This document shows positions 49,557-58,679 of a stretch of 64,000 bases of DNA, in pieces. Positions within the stretch are counted from its first letter, which is position 1. Every line of letters starts with the position of its first letter. The notes below the pieces were generated by a model. It searched no databases. It was not told the DNA's origin and was given only the letters and a program-made list of their open reading frames with translations. The stretch comes from Guptibacillus hwajinpoensis (lineage in GTDB: Bacteria > Bacillota > Bacilli > Bacillales > Guptibacillaceae): positions 1,945 to 65,944 of the forward strand of contig NZ_LELK01000006.1 of assembly GCF_001039475.1 (NCBI RefSeq). The letters are read 5' to 3'. The position numbers and the translations under genes are program-made.

Positions 49557-51974
49557 TTAGTAAAGTTTTATCCTTTTTAGCCTAAGTGAATTTGTCACAA
49601 CAGAAACAGAGCTAAACGCCATAGCCGCACCAGCTACCCACGGAGCTAGTAGACCGATTGCTGCGATTGGAATCCCAATTGAATTATAGAACAATGCCCA
49701 GAATAAATTCTGACGAATATTCCGCATCGTTTTGCGGCTTAACTGGATTGCTTTTGGAATGTGTTCAAGATCTCCTCCTACAAGCGTAACGTCTGCTGTC
49801 TCAATCGCTACATCTGTACCAGTACCGATCGCCATTCCAATATCCGCTGTAGCCAGTGCCGGTGCGTCATTAATACCATCTCCGACCATGGCGACCCGCT
49901 TTCCTTGTTTCTGTAATTCTTTCACTTTATTTGCTTTTTCCTCTGGAAGAACTTCAGCAAACACACCACTAAGCTCAACCTCGCTTGCAATGGCTTCAGC
50001 CGTTCTTTTGTTATCGCCTGTAATCATATATACATCTATCCCAAGCGACTTTAATTCGTTAATAGCGTTTTTAGACGTCTCTTTAACCGTATCTGCTACA
50101 GCAATGATCCCTTGCACTTCACCATCGAAGGCAATAAACATTGCTGTCTTACCATTTGTTTCGTATTGAACCATTTGATCCTCATGCATTGAAAAGCCAA
50201 GCTGTTCCCGCTCCATTAGCTTTCTTGTACCAACAAAGATCTGCTTTCCGTTAACATTAGCTACAATACCATGTCCTGGTATTGCTTCAAATTGTTCAGC
50301 TTCTTTCACCTCTACTTCTCGTTCGACTCCGTATTGAACGATGGAACGAGCAAGAGGATGTTCAGAAGCTTTTTCTGCTGCTATCAAGTTCTCTAATACA
50401 TCTTTTTCGTCAAGCTGAAACGCATGAAAATCCGTAACCTCAGGCTTACCCTTTGTAATCGTTCCCGTTTTGTCTAGGAGAATGGCATCAATTTGATGAG
50501 TACTTTCTAAGAACTCCCCACCTTTAAAAAGAATACCATGTTCAGCACCTTTCCCTGTACCAACCATGATCGACGTAGGTGTTGCAAGACCAAGTGCACA
50601 TGGGCAAGCAATAACTAAGACGGCGATAGCTGCCTCTAGCGCCTGAGGAAGGTAATAAGGATCAACGACGAAATACCAGACTAGAAACGTTACGCCCGCT
50701 ATACCAACTACAATCGGTACAAAAATACCTGAAATAACATCTGCCATCCTTTGAATAGGCGCTTTTGATCCTTGCGCCTCCTCAACGATTTTAATGATTC
50801 CAGCAAGCGCTGTGTCTTTTCCAACTTTCTCTGCTTTCATTGTTAAAGTTCCGTTCTCATTCAGCGTAGAACCTATAACTACTGCGCCTACGCTTTTTTC
50901 GATCGGAATGGATTCCCCTGTAATCATTGACTCATCGACTGATGAAGCTCCTCTTTCAACAATGCCATCGACAGGAATCCTCTCGCCTGGTCGCACAACA
51001 ATTACATCGCCAACTTGAACCTGATCAATCGGAACTTTTACCTCTTTACCACCTCTAATAACACTCGCTTCTTTTGCCTGTAAACTTAGAAGCTTAGTGA
51101 TCGCCTGTGTCGTTCTGCCTTTCGCAAGGTCTTCAAACAACTTTCCTACTAGAATAAGCGTGATGAGAATCGCACTTGTTTCGAAATATAGAGATGGATT
51201 ATAAGTAGGAGAAAGATATCCTCTAATTCCTTCTACCACACTATAGAAATAAGCTGCTGATGTACCGAGTGCGACTAGAACATCCATATTCGCACTTTTA
51301 TTCGCCAGTGCTCGATACGCGCCCGAGTAAAATGAAGCTCCAATATAAAATTGAACTGGTGTAGCTAAGAGAAATTGGAACCATGGTGTCATGAGTAATC
51401 CTGGCACAGGAAGAGCTGTTTCAAAAGGAAGATGCGCAAGCATCGTGTAGAGCAATGGCAATGAAAGAATGGCTGACATAAGTAAGCGCAGCTTCTTCTT
51501 TTTAATTTCTTCTTCCTTATGCGACTTTTGCTCCTCTCGATCCTTTTTAACTTCAGCTTCATATCCTAACTTCTTAACTTTTTGCAAAATCTCATCTAGC
51601 GTAATGGCACCAGACATGTATTCCACTACACCTGACTCAGTTGTTAGATTAATAAAAGCTGTGTCGACACCTTTCGTCCGGTTTAAGACTTTCTCAATTC
51701 TCGTTGAACAAGCGGCACAAGTCATTCCGTAAATATCAAGTTCTACTTTCTCTTTAGGAACACCATACCCCAGCTTTTCAATTTTGCCTACAATGTCTTC
51801 TGCCTTAACCTTCTCTTCATCGAACGTAATGCTCGCCTTTTCCATTGTAAGGTTGACGTTAGCCTCTACTCCATCCATTTTGTTTAACACTTTCTCAATT
51901 CTTGATGAACACGATGCACATGTCATACCTGTCACATCAAGAGATAATTGCTTCTTTGCCTCCAAAGATCTCAC
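49557..51974 (-). CDS. copA: Copper-exporting P1B-type ATPase CopA
   Basis: This 805-residue protein has two N-terminal HMA domains, with [15 protein letters not shown] and [15 protein letters not shown] (each CxxC). The membrane core carries the ion-path motif [12 protein letters not shown]. Catalytic motifs are [18 protein letters not shown] and [20 protein letters not shown], with the C-terminal copper signature residues in [12 protein letters not shown]. It exports Cu(I). Start codons at 51974 (GTG) and the nearby TTG are both possible. It is followed by copZ and preceded by csoR. Confidence 0.97.
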   Translation of the reverse strand: MRSLEAKKQLSLDVTGMTCASCSSRIEKVLNKMDGVEANVNLTMEKASITFDEEKVKAEDIVGKIEKLGYGVPKEKVELDIYGMTCAACSTRIEKVLNRTKGVDTAFINLTTESGVVEYMSGAITLDEILQKVKKLGYEAEVKKDREEQKSHKEEEIKKKKLRLLMSAILSLPLLYTMLAHLPFETALPVPGLLMTPWFQFLLATPVQFYIGASFYSGAYRALANKSANMDVLVALGTSAAYFYSVVEGIRGYLSPTYNPSLYFETSAILITLILVGKLFEDLAKGRTTQAITKLLSLQAKEASVIRGGKEVKVPIDQVQVGDVIVVRPGERIPVDGIVERGASSVDESMITGESIPIEKSVGAVVIGSTLNENGTLTMKAEKVGKDTALAGIIKIVEEAQGSKAPIQRMADVISGIFVPIVVGIAGVTFLVWYFVVDPYYLPQALEAAIAVLVIACPCALGLATPTSIMVGTGKGAEHGILFKGGEFLESTHQIDAILLDKTGTITKGKPEVTDFHAFQLDEKDVLENLIAAEKASEHPLARSIVQYGVEREVEVKEAEQFEAIPGHGIVANVNGKQIFVGTRKLMEREQLGFSMHEDQMVQYETNGKTAMFIAFDGEVQGIIAVADTVKETSKNAINELKSLGIDVYMITGDNKRTAEAIASEVELSGVFAEVLPEEKANKVKELQKQGKRVAMVGDGINDAPALATADIGMAIGTGTDVAIETADVTLVGGDLEHIPKAIQLSRKTMRNIRQNLFWALFYNSIGIPIAAIGLLAPWVAGAAMAFSSVSVVTNSLRLKRIKLY

Positions 51975-51978
51975 CTTC

Positions 51979-52299
51979 TTATTTAGAGAATTGTTGGATG
52001 ACCTTCATAAGTTCCTCTATATGATGGTCTCCATCACCATCTTTAATTGAACTTGAAACACATGTCTTCGTATGTCTTTCTAGGAGTGTATAACCCACCT
52101 TTTTTAAGGCCGCTTGAATAGCAGAAAGTTGAATAAGAATATCAACACAATAACGATCATCGCTGACCATCTTTTGAATCCCTCGTATTTGACCTTCAAT
52201 TCGTTTTAAACGGTTTTGAAGTTGCTGTTTCTCTTCTTCTGTTCTCGGCTCAGAGGGACGTTTTTCTGGTTGTAATGACATGTTCAATTCATCTTTCAT
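51979..52299 (-). CDS. csoR: Copper-sensing repressor CsoR
   Basis: This four-helix DUF156 protein of about 106 residues has the copper ligands in [11 protein letters not shown] (Cys), HTKTC (His, Cys). It has the conserved [16 protein letters not shown] dimer helix. It represses the operon until Cu(I) binds. I take the ATG at 52299, with AAGGAG 9 bases upstream; the ATG at 52308 overlaps the ribosome binding site. Its own operator overlaps the promoter. Confidence 0.97.
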   Translation of the reverse strand: MKDELNMSLQPEKRPSEPRTEEEKQQLQNRLKRIEGQIRGIQKMVSDDRYCVDILIQLSAIQAALKKVGYTLLERHTKTCVSSSIKDGDGDHHIEELMKVIQQFSK

Positions 52300-52331
52300 A
52301 CCAATCATCTCCTTCTCATTGAGTCACCTTT

Positions 52332-52360
52332 AATATACCCCCATAAGGTATATGAGTCAA
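52332..52360 (-). promoter_or_regulatory. csoR-copA-copZ promoter with CsoR operator
   Basis: The promoter is TTGACT (52360-52355), 17 bases, TATATT (52337-52332). Between them lies the dyad ATATACC-CCCATAA-GGTATAT (52333-52353), with the GC-rich TACCCC...GGTA character of CsoR sites. Binding here would occlude RNA polymerase. Confidence 0.8.
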
Positions 52361-52382
52361 CAAAAGGACTCCGACAAAACAA

Positions 52383-52422
52383 AAACAGTCCGAATATCCC
52401 ATAAGGATTGACCGGACTGTTT
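52383..52422 (-). terminator. Terminator after the DDAH-like gene
   Basis: AAACAGTCCG/CGGACTGTTT with an imperfect inner region is followed by TTTTGTTTTGTC on the minus strand. It lies after the stop at 52449. Confidence 0.75.
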
Positions 52423-52448
52423 CTAGTGAACATTAAGGTTATATTCTC

Positions 52449-53393
52449 CTACTGTATTCGCTCCAGTGGTAGTGTCATACACCGAATTCCACCACCCCCG
52501 TTTTCTAATTCATCCACATCTACTTCCACCAACTTTTTATGCTTTAACTTCGGATGTTCTTTAAAAATACTTTTATTTGCTTTCGTACTAATGAGCAGTG
52601 TTTCTGGATCAATATTCAAGAAATTAATATCGGCAACGGTGTGCGTAATGTGAGATGTCCACTCCACATCGAAACCGTGTCGCTTTAAGAAGTCACCGGC
52701 CATTTGATAATGAAATGTTTTTTCTGTTCGCACTTGTACAGGAAGATAACTTATATAGCTTTTCCCAAGAAACAAGTCCTTTCCTACCACATTACAATTC
52801 ATATCAAGGTGCATCGTATCTGGACGACGAGGCAAATCGATAATGCCAATTTCAGAGAAACCCGCTTTAAATAGGTCACCCTGTAACGCTTCAATACTTT
52901 CGATGCTTGTCCGAATACCTGCATTGATGAATATCGCGTTTTTATTCAATACCATCACATCACCATACTCTAACGCTTTTAACTTATTATTAGCACGAAT
53001 ATGGAAGGTTTCTTCATTAAACCACTGTTGAAATAATCGATGAGATTGAAAATATTCTGGTCGTCTCATGGATGTACCAGCCGCACCTGGTAGCATCGTC
53101 TCACCAAACACACAGGCGAGGTCACGAACGAAAATCCGATTAATTAATTGCTCATTAAATTTCAAATCCTCTTGAGACAAATGGACAGAGTAATCAATGA
53201 CTGTAACTCCCGCTTCCTCCATTGCTCTAACCATATCTTCATGATTACGACGAGCCTTCTTTTGTTTTACCGCTTTTTCCCACTGCAAGTCTGTCGCCGT
53301 TTGTTGGTCAGGAACGTCAAGCAAAGACGGGGAACAAACCACAACCGTTTTTAATTCATCAGATTCGTTCCAACAGCTCGGATGGATATTCAT
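52449..53393 (-). CDS. Dimethylarginine dimethylaminohydrolase / amidinotransferase-family hydrolase
   Basis: This enzyme of about 314 residues belongs to the pentein (arginine deiminase) superfamily. The visible motifs are VRDLACVFGETML (Arg/Asp substrate contacts), TMHLDMNCNVVG (catalytic His region) and GGGGIRCMTLPLER (nucleophilic Cys near the C-terminus). DDAH members hydrolyse methylated arginines to citrulline. It is divergent from an amino-acid permease gene, which might import the substrate. Confidence 0.88.
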   Translation of the reverse strand: MNIHPSCWNESDELKTVVVCSPSLLDVPDQQTATDLQWEKAVKQKKARRNHEDMVRAMEEAGVTVIDYSVHLSQEDLKFNEQLINRIFVRDLACVFGETMLPGAAGTSMRRPEYFQSHRLFQQWFNEETFHIRANNKLKALEYGDVMVLNKNAIFINAGIRTSIESIEALQGDLFKAGFSEIGIIDLPRRPDTMHLDMNCNVVGKDLFLGKSYISYLPVQVRTEKTFHYQMAGDFLKRHGFDVEWTSHITHTVADINFLNIDPETLLISTKANKSIFKEHPKLKHKKLVEVDVDELENGGGGIRCMTLPLERIQ

Positions 53394-53520
53394 CACTCAT
53401 AACTCCTTTACAATGTGATCTCTCCTTACTGTTTCCTTTGTAGCCTAAAATGATTCTTCGCTATTAAAGCACATAAACAATGTATGAACTTCTCAAACTA
53501 AACAAAAGGGAGAGATCGCT

Positions 53521-54828
53521 ATGACTTGTAAACCTCCAAAAGACAATAAATTATCCTGGTGGCAAATGTCATTCATTGGTGTTGGATGCATTATTGGAAC
53601 TGGGTACTTTCTTGGTTCGAGTATCGCTATTCAAAAAGCTGGTTTCGCTGTACTGATTGCCTATTTAGCTGCAGCAACTGGCACATGGTTTGTATATGAA
53701 GCTCTAGCTAACTTAACCGCTCATCACCCCGAAAAAGGATCTTTCCGAACATACGCTAAACAAGCTTTCGGAAATTGGGCAGGTTTTAGCAATGGTTGGA
53801 TCTACTGGTCCTCTGAGATGCTAATCATGGGTAGTCAGTTAACAGCACTAGCTATATTTGTACAGTTCTGGTTTCCAAAGCTCCCGATATGGATTTCAGC
53901 AGCCTTTTTTGCTGCACTTGGGCTATTAATTATTCTAATCGGCGTAAAACTCGTTGAGCGAATGGAAAACTTGTTTGGAATGATGAAAGTAGCAGCTATT
54001 ATTATGTTCATACTCATAGCGGGAGCTGCGTTATTTGGTTGGATTGATCCAACCAAGGCCCCATCCTCCACATCATCGTCTCTAACGTTCTTTCCTAATG
54101 GCGGGATCGGGCTTTGGGTTGCGCTTCTTTATGCGTTCTATGCTTTTGGTGGCGTGGAAGTAATGGGGCTGATGGCACAGGAATTAAAAGATCCAAAGGA
54201 CGCACCGAAGTCTGGGAAAATCATGCTAGTAATCCTAACTGTGCTTTATCTTTTATCGTTCTTTCTCGTTCTAAAGCTTGTAAAAGCTACAAAAATTGAT
54301 CCAAACGAAAGTCCTTTTTTAACGGCTTTAACTCAATACGATATTCCATGGATTCCCCATGTATTCAATTCCATCTTAATAATCGCTGGGTTTTCCACAA
54401 TGGTTGCCTCTCTTTATGCCGTTACAACGATGTTAGTAACACTAGCAGATGAAGGAGATGCGCCACACGTTTTCGCACAAAAAAGCAGAAAGGTTCCCCT
54501 ACCTGCTTTTATCATGACTTCTTCTGTTGTTGTACTCTCTATCGGGATTGCACTATTGCTTCCTGAGAAGATATTTGAGTATACTACAACAGCAGCTGGA
54601 CTCATGCTGTTATACAATTGGATTTTCATCCTTTTGTCATATCGTAAATTAATGGCAAGTTCTTCACTAGATCACATGAAAATTATAACAGCATTCATCC
54701 TCATTTTATTCGCTATCAGCGGAACCCTATTTGATAAAGTTAGTCGGCCTGGTTTTTTTGTCAGTATTGGGCTTATTACTTTAATTGCTTGTGCAACGTA
54801 TATCAAGCTTAAAAGAAAGTCAGCTTAA
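53521..54828 (+). CDS. APC-superfamily amino acid permease
   Basis: This 435-residue protein has twelve membrane segments. The first is preceded by LSWWQMSFIGVGCIIGTGYFLG, the APC motif. TM6-8 includes YAFYAFGGVEVMGLMAQELKDP. It probably carries a basic or other amino acid and is divergent from the DDAH-like enzyme gene, 127 bases apart. Its 3' end overlaps the convergent YqcI-family gene by 4 bases. AAGGGAGAG precedes the start. Confidence 0.9.
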   Translation: MTCKPPKDNKLSWWQMSFIGVGCIIGTGYFLGSSIAIQKAGFAVLIAYLAAATGTWFVYEALANLTAHHPEKGSFRTYAKQAFGNWAGFSNGWIYWSSEMLIMGSQLTALAIFVQFWFPKLPIWISAAFFAALGLLIILIGVKLVERMENLFGMMKVAAIIMFILIAGAALFGWIDPTKAPSSTSSSLTFFPNGGIGLWVALLYAFYAFGGVEVMGLMAQELKDPKDAPKSGKIMLVILTVLYLLSFFLVLKLVKATKIDPNESPFLTALTQYDIPWIPHVFNSILIIAGFSTMVASLYAVTTMLVTLADEGDAPHVFAQKSRKVPLPAFIMTSSVVVLSIGIALLLPEKIFEYTTTAAGLMLLYNWIFILLSYRKLMASSSLDHMKIITAFILILFAISGTLFDKVSRPGFFVSIGLITLIACATYIKLKRKSA

Positions 54829-55583
54829 GGTTGGAGCTTTTTAAACTTATTCATCATAGCTGTAAAAGGACATTTGGAAAGTGAGGAGTCATTATCATGC
54901 AAAAAGTACTGCTCCCATTCATAATTGTCTTGTTGACCGTACCACTTAAGTGCCGGGTGTGGGTCAACACCGTCGTATGCGACGAGACGTTTTCTGATGG
55001 CACGCTTCAACTTTTGGCCAAATGTTGTTGACGCATTAATCTCATCGAAAACCCATCTCGGTTGAAAAGCGATAAGGAATGTTGGAAACTGTCTGCTTTT
55101 ACGAATAACATGAGCAGGAGTCGCACAAAAAGCAAAATAAGGTTCCCCATCAAAGCAGAACTCCCACTCATGGTGATGTGGTTCTTTCGGTATATGCTCA
55201 GGCCACTCTTGTTCATCCAATTTGTGAACTTGATTTAAAATCGTCCAGAACTGATTCTGGTACTCATCGATCGTCGCTTCTTCTTTAACCATCTCCCTGG
55301 AATCGAAAAAAACAACCAGCGAAGCATACTTCCCTGTATCACGTGATACTTTCCCATATTGTTTAAGCAGCTTCGCTAATTGTTTATGTGAACCTTGATC
55401 AGTTGGACTACCCGCGTATCCAAAGCGTAAAGTGTCACTTATAAACCCCTGCATCCCTGGTATACAAGGATATGGATTCTCCTCATCACCCATCATGTTT
55501 ACAAAATCCTTATACGTAGATCTTTGCCAATCCTCAAGACAATCTCCATGTTGTTCAAACCAGCTTTTTGTAAATAAATCCAT
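54825..55583 (-). CDS. YqcI/YcgG-family protein
   Basis: This 252-residue soluble protein has the family hallmarks GDEENPYPCIPGMQGF, YASLVVFFDS and HEWEFCFDGEPYFAFCATP. The function of YqcI/YcgG proteins is not known; they resemble haem-pocket or FPC/CPF-motif proteins such as cytochrome-P450-associated GntA/DcsA-like enzymes. The cysteine in PCIPG is conserved in that group. It overlaps the permease end by 4 bases on the opposite strand. Confidence 0.85.
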   Translation of the reverse strand: MDLFTKSWFEQHGDCLEDWQRSTYKDFVNMMGDEENPYPCIPGMQGFISDTLRFGYAGSPTDQGSHKQLAKLLKQYGKVSRDTGKYASLVVFFDSREMVKEEATIDEYQNQFWTILNQVHKLDEQEWPEHIPKEPHHHEWEFCFDGEPYFAFCATPAHVIRKSRQFPTFLIAFQPRWVFDEINASTTFGQKLKRAIRKRLVAYDGVDPHPALKWYGQQDNYEWEQYFLHDNDSSLSKCPFTAMMNKFKKLQP

Positions 55584-55646
55584 ACATGGTCCCTCCTTAA
55601 AGCTACACGCGTTATCCTATTAGGAGGGACAACAATAGGTGTCTGT

Positions 55647-56276
55647 CTATCCAATTAACAAACGAATTGCTTCACGACCAAAGTACACCCCAAACCCAAT
55701 TAAGATCACACCAGAAAGAATCGAAATCCTACTGAGAACTTTAGGGCTCATCCACTTTCTAGCACCTGTTGCTACTCCAGCCATCGTAAGATCCCAAACA
55801 GTAATTCCAATAAAGATGCCTAAACTATATACAAATAGCTGAGAGGTCCCATAAGAAGTCGACGTTTTAGCTAGAATCGAACCATAAATCCCAAGCCAAA
55901 AAAGAATATTGAGTGGGTTTGAAATAGCCATTAAAAAGCCGGTCCGAAATGATTTACGATTTGTTTCTTTCCGTTCCCCCTTCCGTACTTCTACCAATGA
56001 TGCAGCATTTTTAATACTTTCAATACCGGTATACGTAAGAACAAAACACCCAAACAACCATAAAAAACTCCTCATAAATGCTGTATCGATAACGTGTGAA
56101 ATTCCAAAGTAAATCATCAACATAAATATGCCATCAGCTACCATAGCTCCAAATCCGACCAACCAGGCATTCATAAATCCAAATCGAATTCCTCGGTCTA
56201 GCTGCGCAGCGTTAATCGGTCCCATCGGTGCTGACAAAGACAAACCCAATAATATGTAACTAAAAAAGATGCTCAT
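55647..56276 (-). CDS. LysE-family amino acid exporter
   Basis: This membrane protein of about 209 residues has six hydrophobic segments. The family start is LLGLSLSAPMGPINAAQLDRGI, with ISNPLNILFWLGIYG in TM4. I choose the ATG at 56276 with AAAGGTGG 6 bases upstream; the open frame continues 25 codons further without a ribosome binding site. The exported substrate is unspecified. Confidence 0.9.
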   Translation of the reverse strand: MSIFFSYILLGLSLSAPMGPINAAQLDRGIRFGFMNAWLVGFGAMVADGIFMLMIYFGISHVIDTAFMRSFLWLFGCFVLTYTGIESIKNAASLVEVRKGERKETNRKSFRTGFLMAISNPLNILFWLGIYGSILAKTSTSYGTSQLFVYSLGIFIGITVWDLTMAGVATGARKWMSPKVLSRISILSGVILIGFGVYFGREAIRLLIG

Positions 56277-56358
56277 ATCCGTCCACCTTTCTGGTTCATT
56301 CGTAACATTGTATTCGGACATGCATCGAAGTATTAATATCGTTACCGTCAATTATAAA

Positions 56359-56384
56359 AAGCTGAACGTTAGAAACGTTCAGCT
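56359..56384 (-). terminator. Terminator after the coat protein gene
   Basis: AAGCTGAACGTT/AACGTTCAGCTT (sharing a 2-4 base loop) is followed by TTTTTATAATTG on the minus strand. It lies 9 bases past the stop at 56393. Confidence 0.88.
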
Positions 56385-56392
56385 TGATTCGT

Positions 56393-57019
56393 TTATTGAA
56401 GTGTTCCCTGTTGTTGAACAGGGATATAGCTTTGAAGCATCGCGTTCATATCCTGTGCACTTAGTTGAGGGACTTGATAATAGCCATGTTTGTTCTGGTA
56501 AAGAAAGATTTCATAACTTTGTTCGATGAAATTTGGTACACTATCTGCTACAACTCGACGTAGAACTGGATTGGTCATCTCAAGAGCTGTCATCGTTAAA
56601 AGAGAGGCCAATGATTTGGTTTGACTCAACATATAGGCCGATAACCCTTTATCAGAAAGCTCACTCACAGATTGATTCGGTTTCTTAGGCATACCGGGTT
56701 TTATCCCATACACAACCTCATTGCTTTGGGTCATTTCATATTTTTGAGTTGGTATCATAGGATCCTGACCAGTTTGAAAACTTTGTACAATCGTATTATA
56801 CATGGTCGTAACAAATGAAGATTGCCTTTGTAGCATTTCTTTTAGTTCATCATCCTTCACATGCTGCTCATATAGCTGATAATGGTCAAGCATACTAATG
56901 ATACCTGCAATAACCTCATGAGCATCAAATAGTTCGTGTCCACCATGGTTATGACCTTGAAGTCCATTTGACATCTGATTATTTTGCTGCATTTCATTTA
57001 CTTGATTGGGTTGCTGCAT
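56393..57019 (-). CDS. CotF-like spore coat protein
   Basis: This 208-residue protein has a glutamine/asparagine-rich N-terminus (about 1-28, QQPNQVNEMQQNNQMSNG). It has two ferritin-like helical repeats (HEVIAGIISMLDHYQLYEQH, SAYMLSQTKSLASLLTMTAL), the pattern of the CotF/YhcQ spore coat family. It ends with a tyrosine-rich stretch (KHGYYQVPQL). It is likely deposited on the spore in the mother cell. AAGGAGG precedes the start. It is the last chromosomal gene before the transposon. Confidence 0.88.
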   Translation of the reverse strand: MQQPNQVNEMQQNNQMSNGLQGHNHGGHELFDAHEVIAGIISMLDHYQLYEQHVKDDELKEMLQRQSSFVTTMYNTIVQSFQTGQDPMIPTQKYEMTQSNEVVYGIKPGMPKKPNQSVSELSDKGLSAYMLSQTKSLASLLTMTALEMTNPVLRRVVADSVPNFIEQSYEIFLYQNKHGYYQVPQLSAQDMNAMLQSYIPVQQQGTLQ

Positions 57020-57101
57020 CTTGAATCCTCCTTAGTTAAAAATGCATTCAGTTTGTAGCATCTCCAGTCATTTACCCTAGAATGTATTGAAAGCACATCA
57101 A

Positions 57102-57131
57102 AAACGGCCAGTTCGTTAGTGAACTGACCGT
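57102..57131. terminator. Hairpin without an obvious gene
   Basis: AACGGCCAGTTC-GTTAGT-GAACTGACCGTT forms a 12-base stem with one mismatch and a T-rich plus-strand flank (ATTATTATTGG). It lies upstream of the coat gene start and may end a transcript reading from the left, or have been left by a gene displaced by the transposon. Confidence 0.45.
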
Positions 57132-57141
57132 TATTATTATT

Positions 57142-57351
57142 GGCTATTTTCGTAGCCATGTTTTTGGAAGAATTTTAAAGATCCATACATAGCTAATTGA
57201 AGCGGAAGGTGCTCGACTCCTGCGGGACTAGCCGGACAGGTGAGACCCCACAGGCGCAATGTTTTTGTGCGCCGAGGAGGCTCACCGCCCGCCCCGAGCA
57301 CCTGGAGCGGAAATTGACCACTAATTTAATAGCAACACTCTTTAAGAAAAG
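57142..57351. repeat. MITE-like interspersed repeat, copy G, cut by the transposon end
   Basis: The copy begins GGCTATTTTCGTAGCCATG and carries the full GC-rich centre in the orientation opposite to copy C. It stops at AAGAAAAG where other copies continue AGCC. The next bases are TGT of the Tn7-like left end. So at least the last four bases of the repeat were separated from it. Confidence 0.82.
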
Positions 57352-57365
57352 TGTAAAGTAAAAAA

Positions 57366-57379
57366 AAAGTCGGGTACTG
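57366..57379 (+). promoter_or_regulatory. TnsB-binding-like site 1 of the left end
   Basis: AAAGTCGGGTACTG lies 14 bases in from the TGT terminus. Its core AAAGTCGGGTAC recurs at 57467 and, with two changes, at 57432. Confidence 0.75.
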
Positions 57380-57431
57380 TAAAATACAGCAACCCGCTAT
57401 TTTGCGTTTCAATATAACTTTTTCAATAATT

Positions 57432-57444
57432 AAAGTTGGGAACC
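57432..57444 (+). promoter_or_regulatory. TnsB-binding-like site 2 of the left end
   Basis: AAAGTTGGGAACC resembles the Tn7 TnsB-site core GTTGGGAACTGG very closely, and the preceding bases are AT-rich as in Tn7. Confidence 0.75.
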
Positions 57445-57466
57445 AGAAGTTCTTTTACAGTTAAAT

Positions 57467-57484
57467 AAAGTCGGGTACTACAGG
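57467..57484 (+). promoter_or_regulatory. TnsB-binding-like site 3 of the left end
   Basis: AAAGTCGGGTACTACAGG repeats site 1 at 101 bases distance. It lies just after the stop codon of the PIN gene on the other strand, so the left end spans about 135 bases. Confidence 0.75.
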
Positions 57485-57498
57485 CGTAAAAATAAATA

Positions 57499-58224
57499 TC
57501 AAGCAATTCTTAAGATACGAGTCATATCAAGTCCTTCATATAAATCATGAATAAAGTCTCCATCTAAGGTTGCGAAAAAGTCAAAACTATTCTGCTTAGT
57601 TATTGCTAAGTGTAGTGCATCAGTAATTTCTAGTTGGAAATCTTTCATATATTGATGGGCAAAGAAATAAGACTCTTTATCTGAGGACAAATGAGATACA
57701 TCAATCCCAAAATCATTATGCAATGAATTAAGGAATATTTCGAAAGTGTTTTGGGCTGAACTATAATAATGGCTCAACTTTTGGCGGTCGATAAAGGATC
57801 GCTTATAGTTTTTTATAACTTCGCCAATATTAATATTAGTTCTTCTTCCATTATATAAACGCTCTAACTCCTGATGCTCAACTAAACTCATCAAATTACG
57901 GGCAGTTTGTAAATCACCTATAAAATCATCTTCCTCTTTTTTTAATACTTCATTCTTCCTTAATTTACGATAGGTAAGATTAATAACTTTGTAAATATCG
58001 TTCACAAAGAGTTTATGTACTACTTCGCTTATGACATGGTTACTAATTCCTAAAGTGCCAATACCATCTTCGCCCCACTTTTCTAGAGCCTCAGCAACTT
58101 TATCACCATTGACGTCTCTTCCATCTAAAAAAGCTAAAAGAATGCAAGCATCAACATAGATAGACTTCTGATGAAAATTATCGTTTTTAATATCACTAAA
58201 AAAGTCGACGAAATTCTTCATCAT
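57499..58224 (-). CDS. PIN-domain ribonuclease, probable toxin (transposon cargo)
   Basis: This 241-residue protein has a PIN-fold pattern of acidic residues. Asp is in SIYVDACILLAFLDGRD (about 22-38) and Glu in SNHVISEVVHKLF. The C-terminal Asp residues are in LEITDALHLAITKQNSFDFF and ATLDGDF. It is longer than a typical VapC (130 aa) because of a helical insertion (about 80-180). The start ATG overlaps the stop of the small upstream gene (ATGA), which fits a toxin/antitoxin pair. It may equally be a defence effector acting with the ATPase cargo gene. Confidence 0.75.
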   Translation of the reverse strand: MMKNFVDFFSDIKNDNFHQKSIYVDACILLAFLDGRDVNGDKVAEALEKWGEDGIGTLGISNHVISEVVHKLFVNDIYKVINLTYRKLRKNEVLKKEEDDFIGDLQTARNLMSLVEHQELERLYNGRRTNINIGEVIKNYKRSFIDRQKLSHYYSSAQNTFEIFLNSLHNDFGIDVSHLSSDKESYFFAHQYMKDFQLEITDALHLAITKQNSFDFFATLDGDFIHDLYEGLDMTRILRIA

Positions 58225-58442
58225 TTCCCCTTCTTATATAGATCGATAAGAGAATGGTTAGGTAAGGTATCCACTGCGAGTCTTTTTCTTAATTCCATAA
58301 TGCTTTTAGGTTTCTCTTTTAGTTTGTGATTGCCACTTGCATTATTAGGTTGTACTTCCGTAAAAGGAGCTGCCGCCATTCGAATCACTCCTATTTCCTT
58401 TTTATTACTTTTATTATAAAGTGCTAAAGACCACTTGTCCAT
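58221..58442 (-). CDS. Small protein upstream of the PIN gene, probable antitoxin
   Basis: This product of up to 73 residues has a basic C-terminus (SIMELRKRLAVDTLPNHSLI, DLYKKGK). Two starts are plausible: ATG 58442 with AAGGAGG 10 bases upstream, and ATG 58379 (MAAAPFTEVQPNN, 52 aa) with AGGAG 8 bases upstream. The 4-base overlap with the PIN gene and the small size suggest an antitoxin that blocks the nuclease. I recognise no DNA-binding motif. Confidence 0.6.
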   Translation of the reverse strand: MDKWSLALYNKSNKKEIGVIRMAAAPFTEVQPNNASGNHKLKEKPKSIMELRKRLAVDTLPNHSLIDLYKKGK

Positions 58443-58679
58443 GCCAAGATAGCCTCCTTATAGATTTATTATTAATTTTTATTACTGTAACTTTGATAAC
58501 AGAACAACTTTCTAATATTAGCATCTTCTCCTTTCACCTAAAGGTCTATACCCCTTTCCTCATCCAGCTATCCACTGATTCACATATTATAATGGTCATT
58601 CCAAAAAGGTAATACCTCCCAAAATCCTCTTGTTGCTCAGGCTTTTTTGGGCTAAAGTTGACTTAAAGGAGGGAATATT
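58443..58679. other. Divergent intergenic region of the cargo
   Basis: This 237-base AT-rich gap separates the leftward PIN/antitoxin pair from the rightward ATPase gene. It should hold both promoters. I see no clear operator palindrome. The ATPase side ends in AAAGGAGG. Confidence 0.5.

Noticed and set aside
49542-52060. Long antisense frames across copA and other genes
   Set aside because: These are compositional shadows of real genes, without start signals or recognisable products.
57349-57500. Riboswitch or attenuator in the 57.4 kb gap
   Set aside because: The repeats are better explained as TnsB-type binding sites of the transposon end.
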